Below are positions 43,791 to 55,785 of a stretch of DNA of 64,000 bases, piece by piece. The first letter of the stretch is position 1; each line of letters begins with the position of its first letter. Both the position numbers and the translations under genes were made by a program. Source of the DNA: Acholoe squamosa (Eukaryota; Annelida; Polychaeta; Phyllodocida; Polynoidae). The stretch covers positions 57,057,339 through 57,121,338 of the forward strand of contig OX439043.1 in NCBI GenBank assembly GCA_949317995.1. Direction: 5' to 3'. The notes beneath the pieces were generated by a model that had not been told where the DNA came from, ran no database searches, and was given only the letters and a program-made list of their open reading frames with translations.

Positions 43791-45460
43791 GAATGTAAGA
43801 ACATCTGTGAGCCAGCAAGCAGAAATGAGGGTTTCTGCAGGATTTAGTACCTGTTTTAGCCACCAGGGGGCACTACTATGGGCTAGAATAGGAAAAATAT
43901 GCCTAAAACTGCTATAGGCTACTTTTTTATGGACAATCCAATGATTTTTTTATAAAACATTCTATTTTGGGGGGAAAGGGTCCATATTTGGCATTAAAAA
44001 GAATGTTTTTGGGCCAAAATAGGCATTTTTGTTGATTTCTGTTGCCATGGAAACATTATTTTCATTCTAAATAAGAAAATCGATGATCCCATTTGAAGGA
44101 ACATTTCATAAGGTTCACTATGGTGTAAACAGAATGAAAATACCATTTCTACATCGAAAGTTATGGGCAAAAGAATGAAAATTTATGCTTATTTAGCTAA
44201 TTAGCATAAATTATGCTAATTACAGATGTATCTCATGACCAATGGGACTTATGGCTTATTGACATTCACAAAATGGTCATACCTACCCATATTTAGCAAG
44301 CCATTCCTCCAAAATCTTCTCATGCAATATATCACTGTAAAGCTAGTGATCTGAATTTTAAAGTTGACTTCTAGCATGGAGCACCCTTTCTCCTTGCCTC
44401 TACACATCTATACAAATATTTTCGGAACATTTCGATTTTCTTTTTTTTTAATTTGGCTACCATAAAACGTTTTTTAATGTTTGTCAACATTTTTTCATCA
44501 TCCAATTGATGTTTCTGGGACAAACCCCCTCTCTATCAAACGGTTTTTACTAACCCTGTTATTAAGCTATACTATCATAGAATGTGTTTGTCTGAAATAT
44601 AGACAGATTGCAACCCCTCTTTTCCCTCGCCTGCAAAACTTGAAATATGCAGATACAACCTTGTTGCACTGAGGCAACGACATATGGATGAAAATCAATA
44701 TGAAAAGCAAATGCTGTCATTCACTGTTAGTATCAATGACACACAAAAACAATCTATTATCCAATAATTTGTAATACACTAATGAGGTTTATTATATAGA
44801 AGTCATTCTACCCAATTTACAAATTGATATTCATGTAGTAGATTAATTTGTTATCATTCCATAATAAAACTGATTTAAACTAAAACTTTCCCAAAAATAT
44901 TATTTAGATGACTTGTTTTAAGATAAGTGGAATTTTTATCAGTGGTCTCATGCATTGGTCATTTGAATTTGTGTAGAAAAGTAATTTTTGTTTAATTTAA
45001 ATTTATTTTGAATACTTTGCAAATTTTGAGGGGCCCAGATAAACTTCCTTTATAATTGAGGCTGGTGCCCCTTTTCCTATGCCCCTGATTCATGTTCAAC
45101 TTGAAATAACTACTACCCACACATTCACTTTAACTCACGGGCATGTAATTTTGTTTTCTTTATGCAGGTAGTCAATTGCAACACAGGAGCTTGATGAAAT
45201 CTGCTAGATAGCACATATTAAGAGAGGTACTCCAGAGAAGAGGGCTGGCTGAAAAACAGCACAGTGGTGCCACCCATATGATATTTTAATTGTTGTCATA
45301 GATTTTCTGTCAGAAATAAGATACATTAAGTATGGCTATTTAGGGAAACCAAACTTTGAGAGGCTTGCATTGTTGATTCCTGGATTCATCATGCCTTTTT
45401 TGGTAGATTTAAATAAAAAGATTCAGACATGCAGTCTTGAATTCTAAACAAAAGAAAATG
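43791..45460. other. No recognised feature
   Basis: Contains a small TTAGCTAATTAGCATAA inverted cluster near 44193-44220 and, at about 45030-45090, GAGGGGCCCAGATAAAC to CCTATGCCCCTG, which may be a fragment of an hAT-like MITE. Confidence 0.35.
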
Positions 45461-45463
45461 TAG

Positions 45464-45868
45464 TTACAATGCCCTGTCTATAAGGTGCACCCCACATTTA
45501 AGGCACACCCAGACCTTTCTAATATGATAAAAGGATATGTAAATGTTGTATATTTTATTCTAATCAATGGATCTTCAAAATTCAAGAACTAATAGCCATC
45601 CCAGTGCTTCCTTCACCCACCTTTACCACTGAATGTGGATGGGGGAATATTGCAGAGACTTTGGGGGAAAATTTACTCCCAGAGAGAAAATGTACTCCCA
45701 GTTTTGCTGCATCTAGAAGATGCACCAAAGGGCAATTCTTGCATATAAGACATGCCATATACATGGTGTATTACAGTATAATATTGCAAAGGCATTTTAT
45801 GCTATGTTCCTGCCCCCTGGTGGCCAAGACTAGAACTTCAAATCCTCTATGTAAGAATGTATGGTAGT
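45464..45868. mobile_element. Probable MITE M2 relative
   Basis: CTGTCTATAAGGTGCACCCC at the left, GCATATAAGACATGCC near the right and a final GAATGTATGGTAG resemble M2 ends. The interior TTCTAATCAATGGATCTTCA matches 59229-59370. Confidence 0.5.
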
Positions 45869-45869
45869 A

Positions 45870-46440
45870 ATAGCAGTGTAGATGTAAGCGTAAATGGTTT
45901 TCCATGTTAAAAATCAACTATCAAATTGAAATCACACCTTTCAGTGTTATATTGCATAAGAAAATACTCCTGATAGTTTGAGAGAAATAGCTTGCTAGAT
46001 ATGAACCCATGAGTATTTATGACCATATCCCCAATCTCAATATGTTCTAGCTCTATTTGGCCTTGAAATACATCCATTTATTTCATTTTAACTTCTGGTG
46101 TAAGAATGGTATGTTCTTTCTGCCTTCACCATAGTAAACCATGGAACTTTCCCACAAATGGGTTCCTTGATTTTCTTTTGCTCCTTTGTGCTCCCTTGTG
46201 GCAAAATTAGGAAATAAATCTAGCATGGGCTAGGCACCAATCCTGTTTACCTGTTCGAGACTATATGTGTGATGAAAAACCTGAATATTTTCATTGCGGT
46301 GGAGCTAACTCTATTCAATATGCTGATGCTGGCTTTTTTTAAGGTAGATGGCTCTAATGCCAATCATGTTCTCTGTGCAGGTTTCTGCACATGTGTACTT
46401 CTCTATGGCTAGTGAACGACTATACAAAATCATAGCAGGC
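45870..46440. other. No recognised feature
   Basis: AT-rich sequence without noticeable structure. Confidence 0.4.
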
Positions 46441-46530
46441 CCATGAAGCTGAGGTGAACTCTCAATCTTCTGTGTCTACACCAGGCACACTAACTAGTTA
46501 GGCCACAAAGCCAGCTGGCTGTGTGGGGGT
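46441..46530 (-). repeat. tRNA-like SINE head, minus strand
   Basis: Minus strand: TTTGTGGCCTAACTAGTTAG (A-box region), GTGTGCCTGG and GAGAGTTCACCTCAG (B-box-like). Cloverleaf incomplete, so I call a SINE head and not a tRNA gene. Confidence 0.45.
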
Positions 46531-47145
46531 TTATGAGCAGTATTTAGCCTGCATGATGTAATTCTATTATTTTCAGGAGATTTTCAATGTGGAAAAACAA
46601 TTCAAATGTGCATGGGACCACATAATGGTAATATATTTTCTGGGTACAGAAAGTTGATGAAAATATTCTGGGAAAGTAAGCCAAAAAATTAGCTACTCTT
46701 TAATGAGATTCCATGCAAATTATGGCAAAACACTGTATAACCCTATGGTAGATTCATAGATAAATATCTCATAAACTAGCATGGGACCCTATGCTAGTTT
46801 ATAAGACTGCTTTCTTTGTACTATTAGAAAGAGAAAGTAATTACAAACATCTGGCGAAAATTTAGCTACTTTTAGCCTATGGGCGCCATCCACCTTCCCC
46901 ATTTATTGCCCCCATTCTAGATGTATTTATTACCCAAATAAAGGCTCAAATCAAAATATAAGTCAATGTGTCTAGTTTTGTGTGAATCTCTATATTGCTC
47001 AGAATCTATCAATCGAAATGATGGCGTTTCAAGACTAGATCTACATCAAAGACAAATACAATGAGTAAAGTCTCATCGTAGGAATACAAACTATCGATTT
47101 CAAATCTTAAATTGAGGTTAGAAGTGGGGGTTATTTGCAAAAGTA
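46531..47145. other. No recognised feature
   Basis: Only a repeated ATGCTAGTTTAT/ATAAACTAGCAT inverted pair near 46770-46804 was noticed. Confidence 0.4.
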
Positions 47146-47149
47146 TTTT

Positions 47150-47310
47150 CAATATTCCCGTGATATCACATGAATTTACTGTCATTTCACGTGATTCCGT
47201 GATATCACGTGAATTTCTGCTCACAGAATCCCGTGAATTCACGTGTAAAATTCACGGGAACGACACCAGTTCAACACATGATTTTACTGGTGAATTCACG
47301 TGAATTTGTT
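47150..47310. repeat. TTCACGTGAA-type palindrome cluster
   Basis: Repeated GATATCACGTGAATTT, CCGTGAATTCACGTG and TTCACGGGA words in both orientations, seven or so within 160 bp. CACGTG is an E-box core. The high symmetry explains open frames on both strands. Confidence 0.7.
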
Positions 47311-47544
47311 TCAAGGGTACCTATTTCATTTCACAAGGCATCAACCTATTTGGTACATTTTGCCAAGTGTAATGTTAGATTGAATTTTGAAAGCCTCAAA
47401 TACATGTCGTTTCTGAAAAATCATCATAATTTTGACATCCATGGAGCTATTTATTGTACCCATCCACCAGAAAAATCCTGTTTAAAACCATGCTGCCATC
47501 TGGTGTGTAAAGGTAACACCATGTGTCTATCCCTTAGTCAAATT

Positions 47545-47767
47545 CACAAACGGACCTCGGTCAAAGTGACTAAGATATGTTAGCTTGCCTGAAACTCCCA
47601 GCAGATACCCTGTTCAAGATAGTGCTCGGAGAGTGAAACTGATCTGGGTAGTTAATATGACTAAGAAAACTTAGACCTCCTTGGTCATTTGTAAGTCATA
47701 AGTACTAAGTAAGAATAATATGTCACTTTGACTAAGTTTTCTTAGGTACATTTTTTGTGTGTAATTG
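47545..47767. repeat. Transposon-end-like region with TTAGTC motifs (right)
   Basis: Several GACTAAG motifs (AAAGTGACTAAGATATG, ATGACTAAGAAAACTTAG, TTTGACTAAGTTTTC) and a terminal TACATTTTTTGTGTGTA. It is the inverse of the style seen at 33249-33465. Confidence 0.45.
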
Positions 47768-47769
47768 AA

Positions 47770-48875
47770 TAGATTTCCTACTTCAAATACGTATATTTAA
47801 AGGTGGTCGGTACCGGCCCAACCCCCCTCTACTCCCCACTCCTCCCTGTACCTAACCTGCCACACCCACAGGGGAACATTCACTGCCCCCTCTGTATACT
47901 GTACTATGGGGATTCCTGTAATTCCTTAACTGTGTGTCCCCATCATCATGTTACCTTATCAGATGTCCAGGTTATAATGTCAAAGCATAATTTCACCAAA
48001 GTTATTAAGGGATGCCCTTGAACATGTCCGAGGTCTGTCAGTGCCCCACTGCAAACTGAGTAAAGGAAGTGCCACCCCCCCCCCCTGAAGGATGTACCTA
48101 TGGGTTCACCAGCACCCCCTTTTTATGACACCCTCCCTTTGAAGAGAAACCGACCTCTGACCATCATGACTTTATGACTTAACGACCTGTCCTATATTAG
48201 GAATCTCTGCACAAGCCTAATTAGAGTGAGTGACCCCACTACGATTTGAAAGGGGTCTAGTCGCACCATTTTGAGAAATAATGTATCCTGAGTAGGGTAA
48301 TGAATCAATTGGTATTCTGACCTTATTTTGATGAATAAAGTATGTAAGGGCAAGATCTACTTTTAAAGAATAGCTTCATACAGAGAATTAAAAAAATCGT
48401 TTAGTCATATAGAGGGAATTATCTAATACCAGTTATATTTGTAAGCTGAAAAAGATCCAATCGAATTTGTTTCCCTGTTAAACTGCCATGACCGCACCCA
48501 CTTCATCATATTCTACAGGTCCACTACACAGACGATATCCATATAATCATTGTTATATACTAGACAGCTCCACAGCTCCTATGATGTAGGGTTGGGTCAG
48601 TTCCTCTATTATTATCGTCCACCTATGATTGGCTTAGTTTATGGGTCTGCCGTGTGGGTGAGCTGGGTGGAGATGGCGGGTGTATTAGGGGAAATGACCA
48701 TGCTGCAGGTGGAGATTGAGAGGCCATGACTTGAGCTCACACCTCAGTACATTTTGCCTGGCAGCTTCAGGGTCCAAAAACAGCAATAGAGAGGACTGGG
48801 AAGGGCATTGCAGACTTCAGGTGTTTTAGTAGGAGATCCTAATAATCAAAGACACATTTGATTAATATTAATCAT
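47770..48875. other. No recognised feature
   Basis: Contains a poly-C run at 48076. No supported gene or repeat. Confidence 0.4.
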
Positions 48876-48879
48876 GATT

Positions 48880-49045
48880 TTTATTTCTGTGCCAAAGACG
48901 AAGACTGATAAATTCAGTAGAAACGTTGATCATTGTCATATCTATCTACGACATACAACACTACATGCTCAAATTGATGTAAATTGTTTAATTTATAATA
49001 AAAAGTTTAATCTTACTTGAAATCGTCTGGTTTTGTGTGACACCA
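48880..49045 (+). mobile_element. Retroelement 3' end related to the 1200-2320 unit
   Basis: ACTGA, loop, TCAGT hairpin (48904-48918) is preceded by GACGAAG and followed by AGAAACG, then about 100 nt AT-rich, then TCTGGTTTTGTGTGA. The same order (GAAG, hairpin, GAAAC, about 105-nt spacer, identical 15-nt end) is in the 3' region of the minus-strand unit at 1200-2320. No coding part is retained here. Confidence 0.65.
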
Positions 49046-49500
49046 ACACCTTTAAGGATTTTTATTTCATTGTATTGGGTGATCCACTCCATTGGTCTTT
49101 TTTATATCATGTTACAATCAATTATATCTCTGCCACCTTGTTATGCATCATCTTGATTAGATTTGATTAACAGTCAGAAGTATTTTATCCAATACCTGCC
49201 AAAACCTAAGAGAGGGGCAAACCGTTGGGTCCGCCGTTGCTGGACCTTGTACCTGGTGAGATAGGCACTGATAATATAGCCAGCATGAAGGGGACAATTG
49301 TTGCAGAATGTACCCAAAAAAGATCCGGTGAATAGCAGGAATATCTGATTGGCTGATAATGTATCCCGTCCTGTCCTAAAACCGTTTCTGAATTATTTAG
49401 AAATGTTCATTGCATCAGACCCTAATTAGAGGTTAAATAAGGGTTATTTATGTATGAGTTCATTTTATCTAGTGACTGAAACCAACTCGTGCATCAATAA
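49046..49500. other. No recognised feature
   Basis: Nothing supported apart from flanking homology to the M6 repeat near its right edge. Confidence 0.4.
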
Positions 49501-49505
49501 CCCTT

Positions 49506-50067
49506 ATATAAGCTCTTTATACCATGGTGCCAACCCTAAATTTTAAGTATTGAAAAACAATGAATTCTGATGCGAATCGGGCCGGACGAGGAGGAAGCCA
49601 TTCCGCCATATTGGATTTCTGTTTATCAACATACCATCTGGTACGCCGAGAATAACATTCAATTTCCACCATTTATAGAGAATTTGGTGCCTCCTCGGGT
49701 TCACACAACAAAGATTAGGCCTTTTTCTTACTCCCTCAATGTTTCAATATATGATTTTATGCCTATATTTCCTCAAAATAGCCATAATCCAATCGCTCCG
49801 TGTTCGCCGTCCGACAAGAAAGGTAGTACTTCTTCTATACACCAGACAGCGAGACTGCAGCGCGATAGGGGAGGTTGACACTACGACATAGACGCGCAGC
49901 CCACTGTCCTTTATGGTAAATGATACAAGTCAACTCACTGTCATGGTTTGTTTCGGTTTAGTGTCAACTACTGTTCATTCTAGCTGTGGGTAATTGCACA
50001 AGTATTATCCTTAAACTTGAATGCAAAAATATGCAAATGAACCGTAACCATGGTATAATAAAGTATA
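49506..50067. mobile_element. MITE M6, long copy
   Basis: TATAAGCTCTTTATACCATGG at the left and CCATGGTATAATAAAGTATA at the right are inverted. TTCATTCTAGCTGTGG and GCAAAAATATGCAAAT near the right match the short copy at 56424-56580. A 102-codon frame at 49570-49878 lies in the part absent from the short copy and has no recognised domain. Confidence 0.6.
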
Positions 50068-50069
50068 AA

Positions 50070-52955
50070 TGTAGAGTGTCAAAGTCCATCTTCACGCTAT
50101 GATCTGTTAGAATTTCCCTTCACTATGAACAGTTTGTGCACGCTAAGCAGATCATTTTTATCAATAGGGGGACACGAGAGTGGTACATTAGGACTCTCTT
50201 CCTGTGACTTCATTAGTGTTTTCTTCAAGGCTGTGTTAGCTGGGTCTGTAGTTGAAATTGTTGTATTAATGACTGTGGAAAGTATTGTATTAATGACTGT
50301 GGCCTGCTACAACTGATTGCATGCCTAATTTAAGAGACTGGAATGTTCAGTTGGCTGATCCCAGCTCTCTATCGGGCCCCATAATGTCTATTAGGTACCA
50401 TAATTATTTGAGGACATGTATTAGTTTGGACGTAATTATAATGAGATGAAGTATACGGCAAGTGGTAATAGGTATAGTCAGCTTCTTTGAGTCATGTGTA
50501 GAATGTTGATTAACTGATGAAACCTGCCTGTGCATTAATTAAGGATGCTATTGCAATCTTGAAACTATTTGATGCTATCTAGCTCAATGTCAGCTTTCTA
50601 GGCTGTATTGCAAATGATCTCGTTCATCCTTTTGATATCCCCTTTCCTCTCCCCGTAGAAAGAAGCTAATCTAATCTCCCATATAGCTCTGCCTATTCTA
50701 AATCAATCAATACAACGCTGGCCACACACCCTAACATGAGTATCACCATATAAAGCTACCAGCTCGGTTTTCTGTATACAGCAGGGGTAGACATTAACAC
50801 TGACAAAGGAACCGCTGGCCCGCAGTCTTGGGTCTGGGCCCGCAGTTCTCTCAAGAATTACCTTCTTGTGGGAACGAGTGACCCACAACAACTGTTGAAG
50901 GGATTTATAAATGACTGAAACCGCATAGTTGTAGGCATGTCTTAATATAATTTTTCGTTGGAGAAAGAAAATCAGCAGGAATCTGACCATTTGAGCTCGC
51001 TCACAATATGGACAGATGAGGGATAGCTATGATTTCCTCTTTGAGAGAGTGCAACCCACGGTTGTGCGCCTATAATTAATTCTATGAGACAAAGGCTCCA
51101 AAAATGATCACTCCCTAAAATGGCTGTGTTATAACCACGCTGGGAGACCTTTCAGAGCATCGTCTTTATCTCTACATCCCCCTCAGAGAGGTTGAAAATA
51201 AATTGCACCCCCCCCCCCTCAACCCAGCAGCTCCCCTCCCCCCTTTTATTTTAATTGATCACTCCCTAATCAGCATGCAGTGTGTTGGGAAGATATCAAT
51301 AGTGATGTTTGACATACTGGTCTGAACAGGGATAGGGCGTTGCTCTCTTCGTTTCCTACCCACAGCAGAAATCTAGAGGAGAGAAAAACTTTGCCCTTCC
51401 GGTCCTTATAGCAGACTGAAGGACTGATGCAGGCGCCCGGTACAGGAGCCTACTTTCCATGAGCTACTCAGGCTGAGCTACTCACCCCTACTAGAGCGCC
51501 GCCTGGTGAGAGACCAGTGTTGTGCATGTGTCCTTATCTCTGCAGTTCAAGTGGTCATTTCCTGGTTCCAGAGTGTGCCGCCGGGGACAGTGAGCAGCTC
51601 GTATACAGCTGACCCCACTTGTGATGTTCTCTGTGAATATGGAGTGCTGTTCAAGTAATGATTATGTAGGGCTTTCATTGTCTTATTAGGATGTTTAATA
51701 TCAACAGATGTGTAAACTGAACGATGATTGCAGATTTCCCTTTTTCCTCGCAAAAGTTGGACATTTCATATGTTATTTGTGTCTGACAGCATGCAAAACA
51801 GCGTTCATTTGTGTTAAAAAAGGGAGAATTCCGAGTATACTTATTTCACTGGCCTGAAATGCAAATAACCGATGCTGATCTAAATGGTCGAATCAGCGAA
51901 ATTCGCCCAACGGTCACTGAACCGATGGCAGTGAAACCAACGCGATACGCCACAGCCTAATGCGCGGCTCTATACTGTAATTAATTGTCCATGTCACTTA
52001 GCTAGCCTACCCCCCCCCCCCCAGCTTAATTATTTCCATGTTCAGTTCTTACCTAAGTCACAGCTTTTTGCACTCATCGACTCATCGATGGGTTCAAATA
52101 ATGAGCCTTCCACCTGCAAGAGTTAAGTGGTGCATGAGTGGATAAAGCTAGCATGTAGTACGTGCTGAGAACCTCTACTGTGTAATTCAGCCCATGCATT
52201 ATAGTTGGGATATCAGTGTAACATTGTAGAATGATAGAGGGGCTAAAGGTTTACCAGTGTTAACCATTCAATGAGAGACCTACCTTGGACAGGTCAGGAT
52301 TTCCTCTCTATAATAGTAAAATACAGATTCCCTTAAGAAGTGGAATCAATCTCATATCAATACAACTAGAGACAAAAAGAATCATTCCAACTTTAACAGA
52401 AAGGTATTGGGATCATGAGTTGCACTTGACCTACTTGTGTGTTGTAGGGGTTTAGTCCAATATTGGCCCGTACATTACTGAGCCACTCTGATGGAGGCCA
52501 TGGCCATGAGCTTAAGATAAGGTGAAAAGCCTTTATCTTTCTTGGTATCTAAGTATTGAATGATTCGCGTTTCCCTTTCAATGGGAGTTCTCATGCTAAT
52601 GATATGGATGGATGTGAATCACAACCGGATTAGGATATGATATTGCCCTGGAAATGAGAAAGATAGATGTATGATCGTAATCTTGTTCACCGTTAGGGAG
52701 TATAGTGACTATTTAATGGGTGGAGGGGGTGGATTACCATGCACGTGCGCCAAAAGTTTTGAAGATTATAAAGTCCTTTTATCTAAGTCCTCTTCTGTTA
52801 AAACCTATTACCCAAAAGACGACTGTCCATTGCTTTATGGCAATAGAAATAGCTGATGTTTATGCTGCTTTTAGCAAAGCTCAGATTTAAAATAGTCAAA
52901 AATGCTGGTTTACCTAAGTTAATATGGTGGTTGTAAGCAGACTTTCTATCCACCA
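50070..52955. other. No recognised feature
   Basis: 2.9 kb without a supported gene or repeat. A short direct repeat (GTATTAATGACTGTGG, at about 50262 and 50286) and poly-C runs at 51210 and 52011 were noted. Frames of 95 codons or fewer lack motifs. Confidence 0.4.
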
Positions 52956-52959
52956 AAAA

Positions 52960-53170
52960 CCATGTTAACTTGACATCTCGGAATGGGCGGGCTCTCGGCC
53001 AATGGCTGCAGCTGTAACAAAAACCAGATGCCCCTGCTCTGCTCTAACAACCAGTTTGCCCCTACGGTACGATCTAATCAAACAGGGGCCACTGATTAAC
53101 GCACTGGTTGAGTTCAGATCTGGGGGCAGCTTTGTGAGATGGTCGGTGGAACTAAAAGATGGGCAATGGT
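52960..53170. mobile_element. Dispersed repeat I, copy 1
   Basis: GCCAATGGCTGCAGCTG, AAAAACCAGATGCCCCTG and TCTAATCAAACAGG match 59640-59950 and 61930-62180. No TIR, tail or duplication defined. Possibly a SINE or MITE. Confidence 0.55.
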
Positions 53171-53273
53171 AAGGGCAATTCGTCGAATGGTGCCTTTGTG
53201 GGTTCTGAAATGTACCACACTTTAATGGATATCAGCAATCGCATTTTCTTCTACTGTAATCCATCTTTATATT

Positions 53274-53345
53274 GATGGCCCATTTTTATAATGGTGGCCC
53301 ACAGTTTTGTAACGGTGGCCCATTTTTATTATGGTGGGCCACTGC
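53274..53345. repeat. Short tandem repeat GGCCCATTTTTATAATGGT
   Basis: Three degenerate units of about 24 bp. Confidence 0.7.
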
Positions 53346-53473
53346 CTTTCAATCATAGAGCACCTGACTGTATGAAACTAAAGGATAGATTGCTTTAATC
53401 CATGCCATGTGACTTGATTTTAAAGGCCCTACGTCTGCCAACATTAGCACGCCCAGTGATATACAAACGAGGG

Positions 53474-55244
53474 CCTCGTGCATAAAGTGTCACTATATGC
53501 ATGAGGAAAAGGTTGTCACAGGACTATTATAAATGTTCCCACCAAGTATAGGACTGATCCAAGATATGTCTTTACTGAAGGGAATTTTCAGTTTAAAAGC
53601 AATTTTCCCAGTTATTTCTGTTTTGATCATACAAGAGAAGCATTGCACATCATTTCCAAGCAGAATTGATGAGAAATGAGGCCAATATTTCATCTTTAGA
53701 GCTAAATAGATGATATGACTAGTCTACAGTAGGGGGTAACTTGGCCGAAACAGGGCTATATATGCTGCCTCATTTTCAACTTTTTGGAAGCATATTATGT
53801 GTTACAGAGAGGTTGTTTATACCATTTGCATCAAACACAGATTTTATAGTTTTGATAAAAACTTCTTTGAGATGCATTTGGTCAAATTTCTTAAGATTGT
53901 TTTCAGTGGGATAACCAAAAAGGTCCTTCAGGTGTTATTACAAGCCTATTCCTTCCCCTCGGGAACCTCCATCCCCCAACCATTGCATCTCCCATTAGGG
54001 TTGTAGCCCTTGCTACTGGGTCAACTTATGCACCTCCTCAACCGTCTGAATAACCGACTTAAGAGATGTTAACATTTCTGTCTAATCATTGTCATACAAC
54101 ATATTTGTACTCTTTTGACAAATCTCTCAGTGTCTGAGCAATCAATTGAGCGAGGATTTGATGTATTTGAAAGGGAAGAATGTGTACCATCTGGATTATT
54201 CTCAGGGTAGATTCTGGTGAAAAAACGGCAATTTCGGGCAACCTGGCAGCCTGTTTGGTGACTGATGTTTTTGAAAGCAAAGCTGCTACAGTTATCAAAA
54301 CAGTCTCAAATGAAGCAGAATTTTGTTTTGCAACTTCTGTGGACTTTCCATGTACACAAAAAGAATATTTTTCTCTTCTCTGTGAGAGTGATGAAAGGTA
54401 GCGAAAAATTGAAGATTTCAGAAAACTTTTACCATGGCTTCCATGGCAACCGGTCACATAATTTTCAAAATATTGAAGAAATGATCCTACATTCAGGTCA
54501 CCCAAGTATCTTAGCTTTAACCTGATATCTAGATCAATATTGCAGCTTGACTGGTTGGGAAATTATCAATGACCCTTCAAAAGAAGTCAGGGAAACTTTA
54601 AGTTTTCAGGCCCATACTTGGTGAGAAGATCTATAGAGGGGAGGTTAGTCACAGGACTACACGAGGAAAAGGTGGTCACAGGACTACTAGAGGGGAGGGT
54701 AGTCATAGGACTACTAGAGGAAAAGGTGGTCACAGGATAGCACGCAGAAAAGATGGTCACAGGACAGCATGAGGAAAGGGTGGTCACATGACCACACAAG
54801 GGGTGGTCTCCTGTTGTCCTGTAACCACCCCTCCCTCATCATGTCCTGTATCCACCCCTCCCTCATTATGTCCTGTAACCACCCCTCCCTCTTGTTGTCC
54901 TATAACCACCCCTCCCTCCTGTTGTCATGTAACCACCCCTCTCTCGTCATGTCCTGTAGCCACCCTTCCCTCCTAGTGTCATGTAACCACCCCTCCCTCC
55001 TGTTGTCCTGTAACCACCCCTCTCTCATCATGTCCTGTAACCACCCCTCCCTCGTCATGTCCCATAGCCACCCTTTCCTCCTAGTGTCATGTAACCACCC
55101 TTTCCTCCTGTTGTCCTGTAACCACCCTTCCCTCCTGCTGTCCTGTAGCCGCCCTTCCCTCCTGTTGTCCTGTAACCACCCCTCCCTCATGCTGTCTGGT
55201 GACCTCCTTTTCCTCGTGCATATAGTGGCACTCTATACACGAGG
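53474..55244. mobile_element. Foldback-like TIR element, 1.77 kb, with inverted minisatellite
   Basis: The left end CCTCGTGCATAAAGTG, CACTATATGCATGAGGAAAA pairs with the reversed right end CCTCGTGTATAGAGTG, CACTATATGCACGAGGAAAA. Each end is itself a near-palindrome. A 27-bp minisatellite in opposite orientations occupies 54640-55205. The interior (53540-54630) carries a 137-codon minus-strand frame at 54092-54505 without recognised motifs and with a non-ATG start. No target duplication was found. Confidence 0.7.
54640..55205. repeat. 27-bp minisatellite in two opposed blocks
   Basis: 54640-54790 has about five AGGAAAAGGTGGTCACAGGA units. 54812-55205 has about 14 TGTCCTGTAACCACCCCTCC units, which are the reverse complement. 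The turn is at about 54795. The unit is a multiple of three, giving the 172-codon plus and 96-codon minus frames as artefacts. Confidence 0.92.
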
Positions 55245-55249
55245 AGCTC

Positions 55250-55720
55250 GTTCATATATCATCGGCCGGACAGTACCATACAGATAGCGGTCTTTTACAC
55301 AGGGAGTGGTTGTACACCCGGTCAACACCTCTTCTTCACCTCTTGGACTAAAGTCTAAACTTCAGACTTTCCAGACATTTTGCATATCTGATTAGGCTAA
55401 TGATTATGACCATAGTCATAACTCGAAATTGTTTGAGTGAATGGATAGATACCACAAGAAATAGTGAAAGTCTCTCTATCTGTACCATAGTTTAGATGTT
55501 GACTCTGTCCACACATTTGAAAATCAGTCTCTCATTCTATCACTCATCAAATGTCATTTGTCCCCCTCAAGAAAAATTCTTCACATTGTCACATCTTATG
55601 CAAAGCCATAAATGTTAAGACCATATGTATACACACCCACAGTGACCATCAGTAGTGCCAATTCTCCGATTAAAGGAGCTCTGACGTGGCTACGTCCACC
55701 ACAGTGCGGTACTGTCCCTA
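55250..55720. other. No recognised feature
   Basis: Nothing supported was seen. Confidence 0.4.
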
Positions 55721-55722
55721 AT

Positions 55723-55785
55723 ACTGATAACAGCTTTTTGACACACTGATAACAGCTTTTTGACACACTGATAACAGCTTTTTGA
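55723..55785. repeat. 22-bp tandem repeat, three units
   Basis: ACTGATAACAGCTTTTTGAC plus AC repeated at 55723, 55745 and 55767 without changes until the last bases, indicating a recent local duplication. Confidence 0.95.

Noticed and set aside
54092-54505. 137-codon minus-strand gene inside the foldback element
   Set aside because: The start is not an ATG, there is no recognised motif, and overlapping plus-strand frames are similarly open. Kept only as a remark.
54769-55287. 172-codon Cys/Pro/Ser-rich frame
   Set aside because: It is a product of the 27-bp minisatellite, whose unit is a multiple of three. The opposite strand is open as well.
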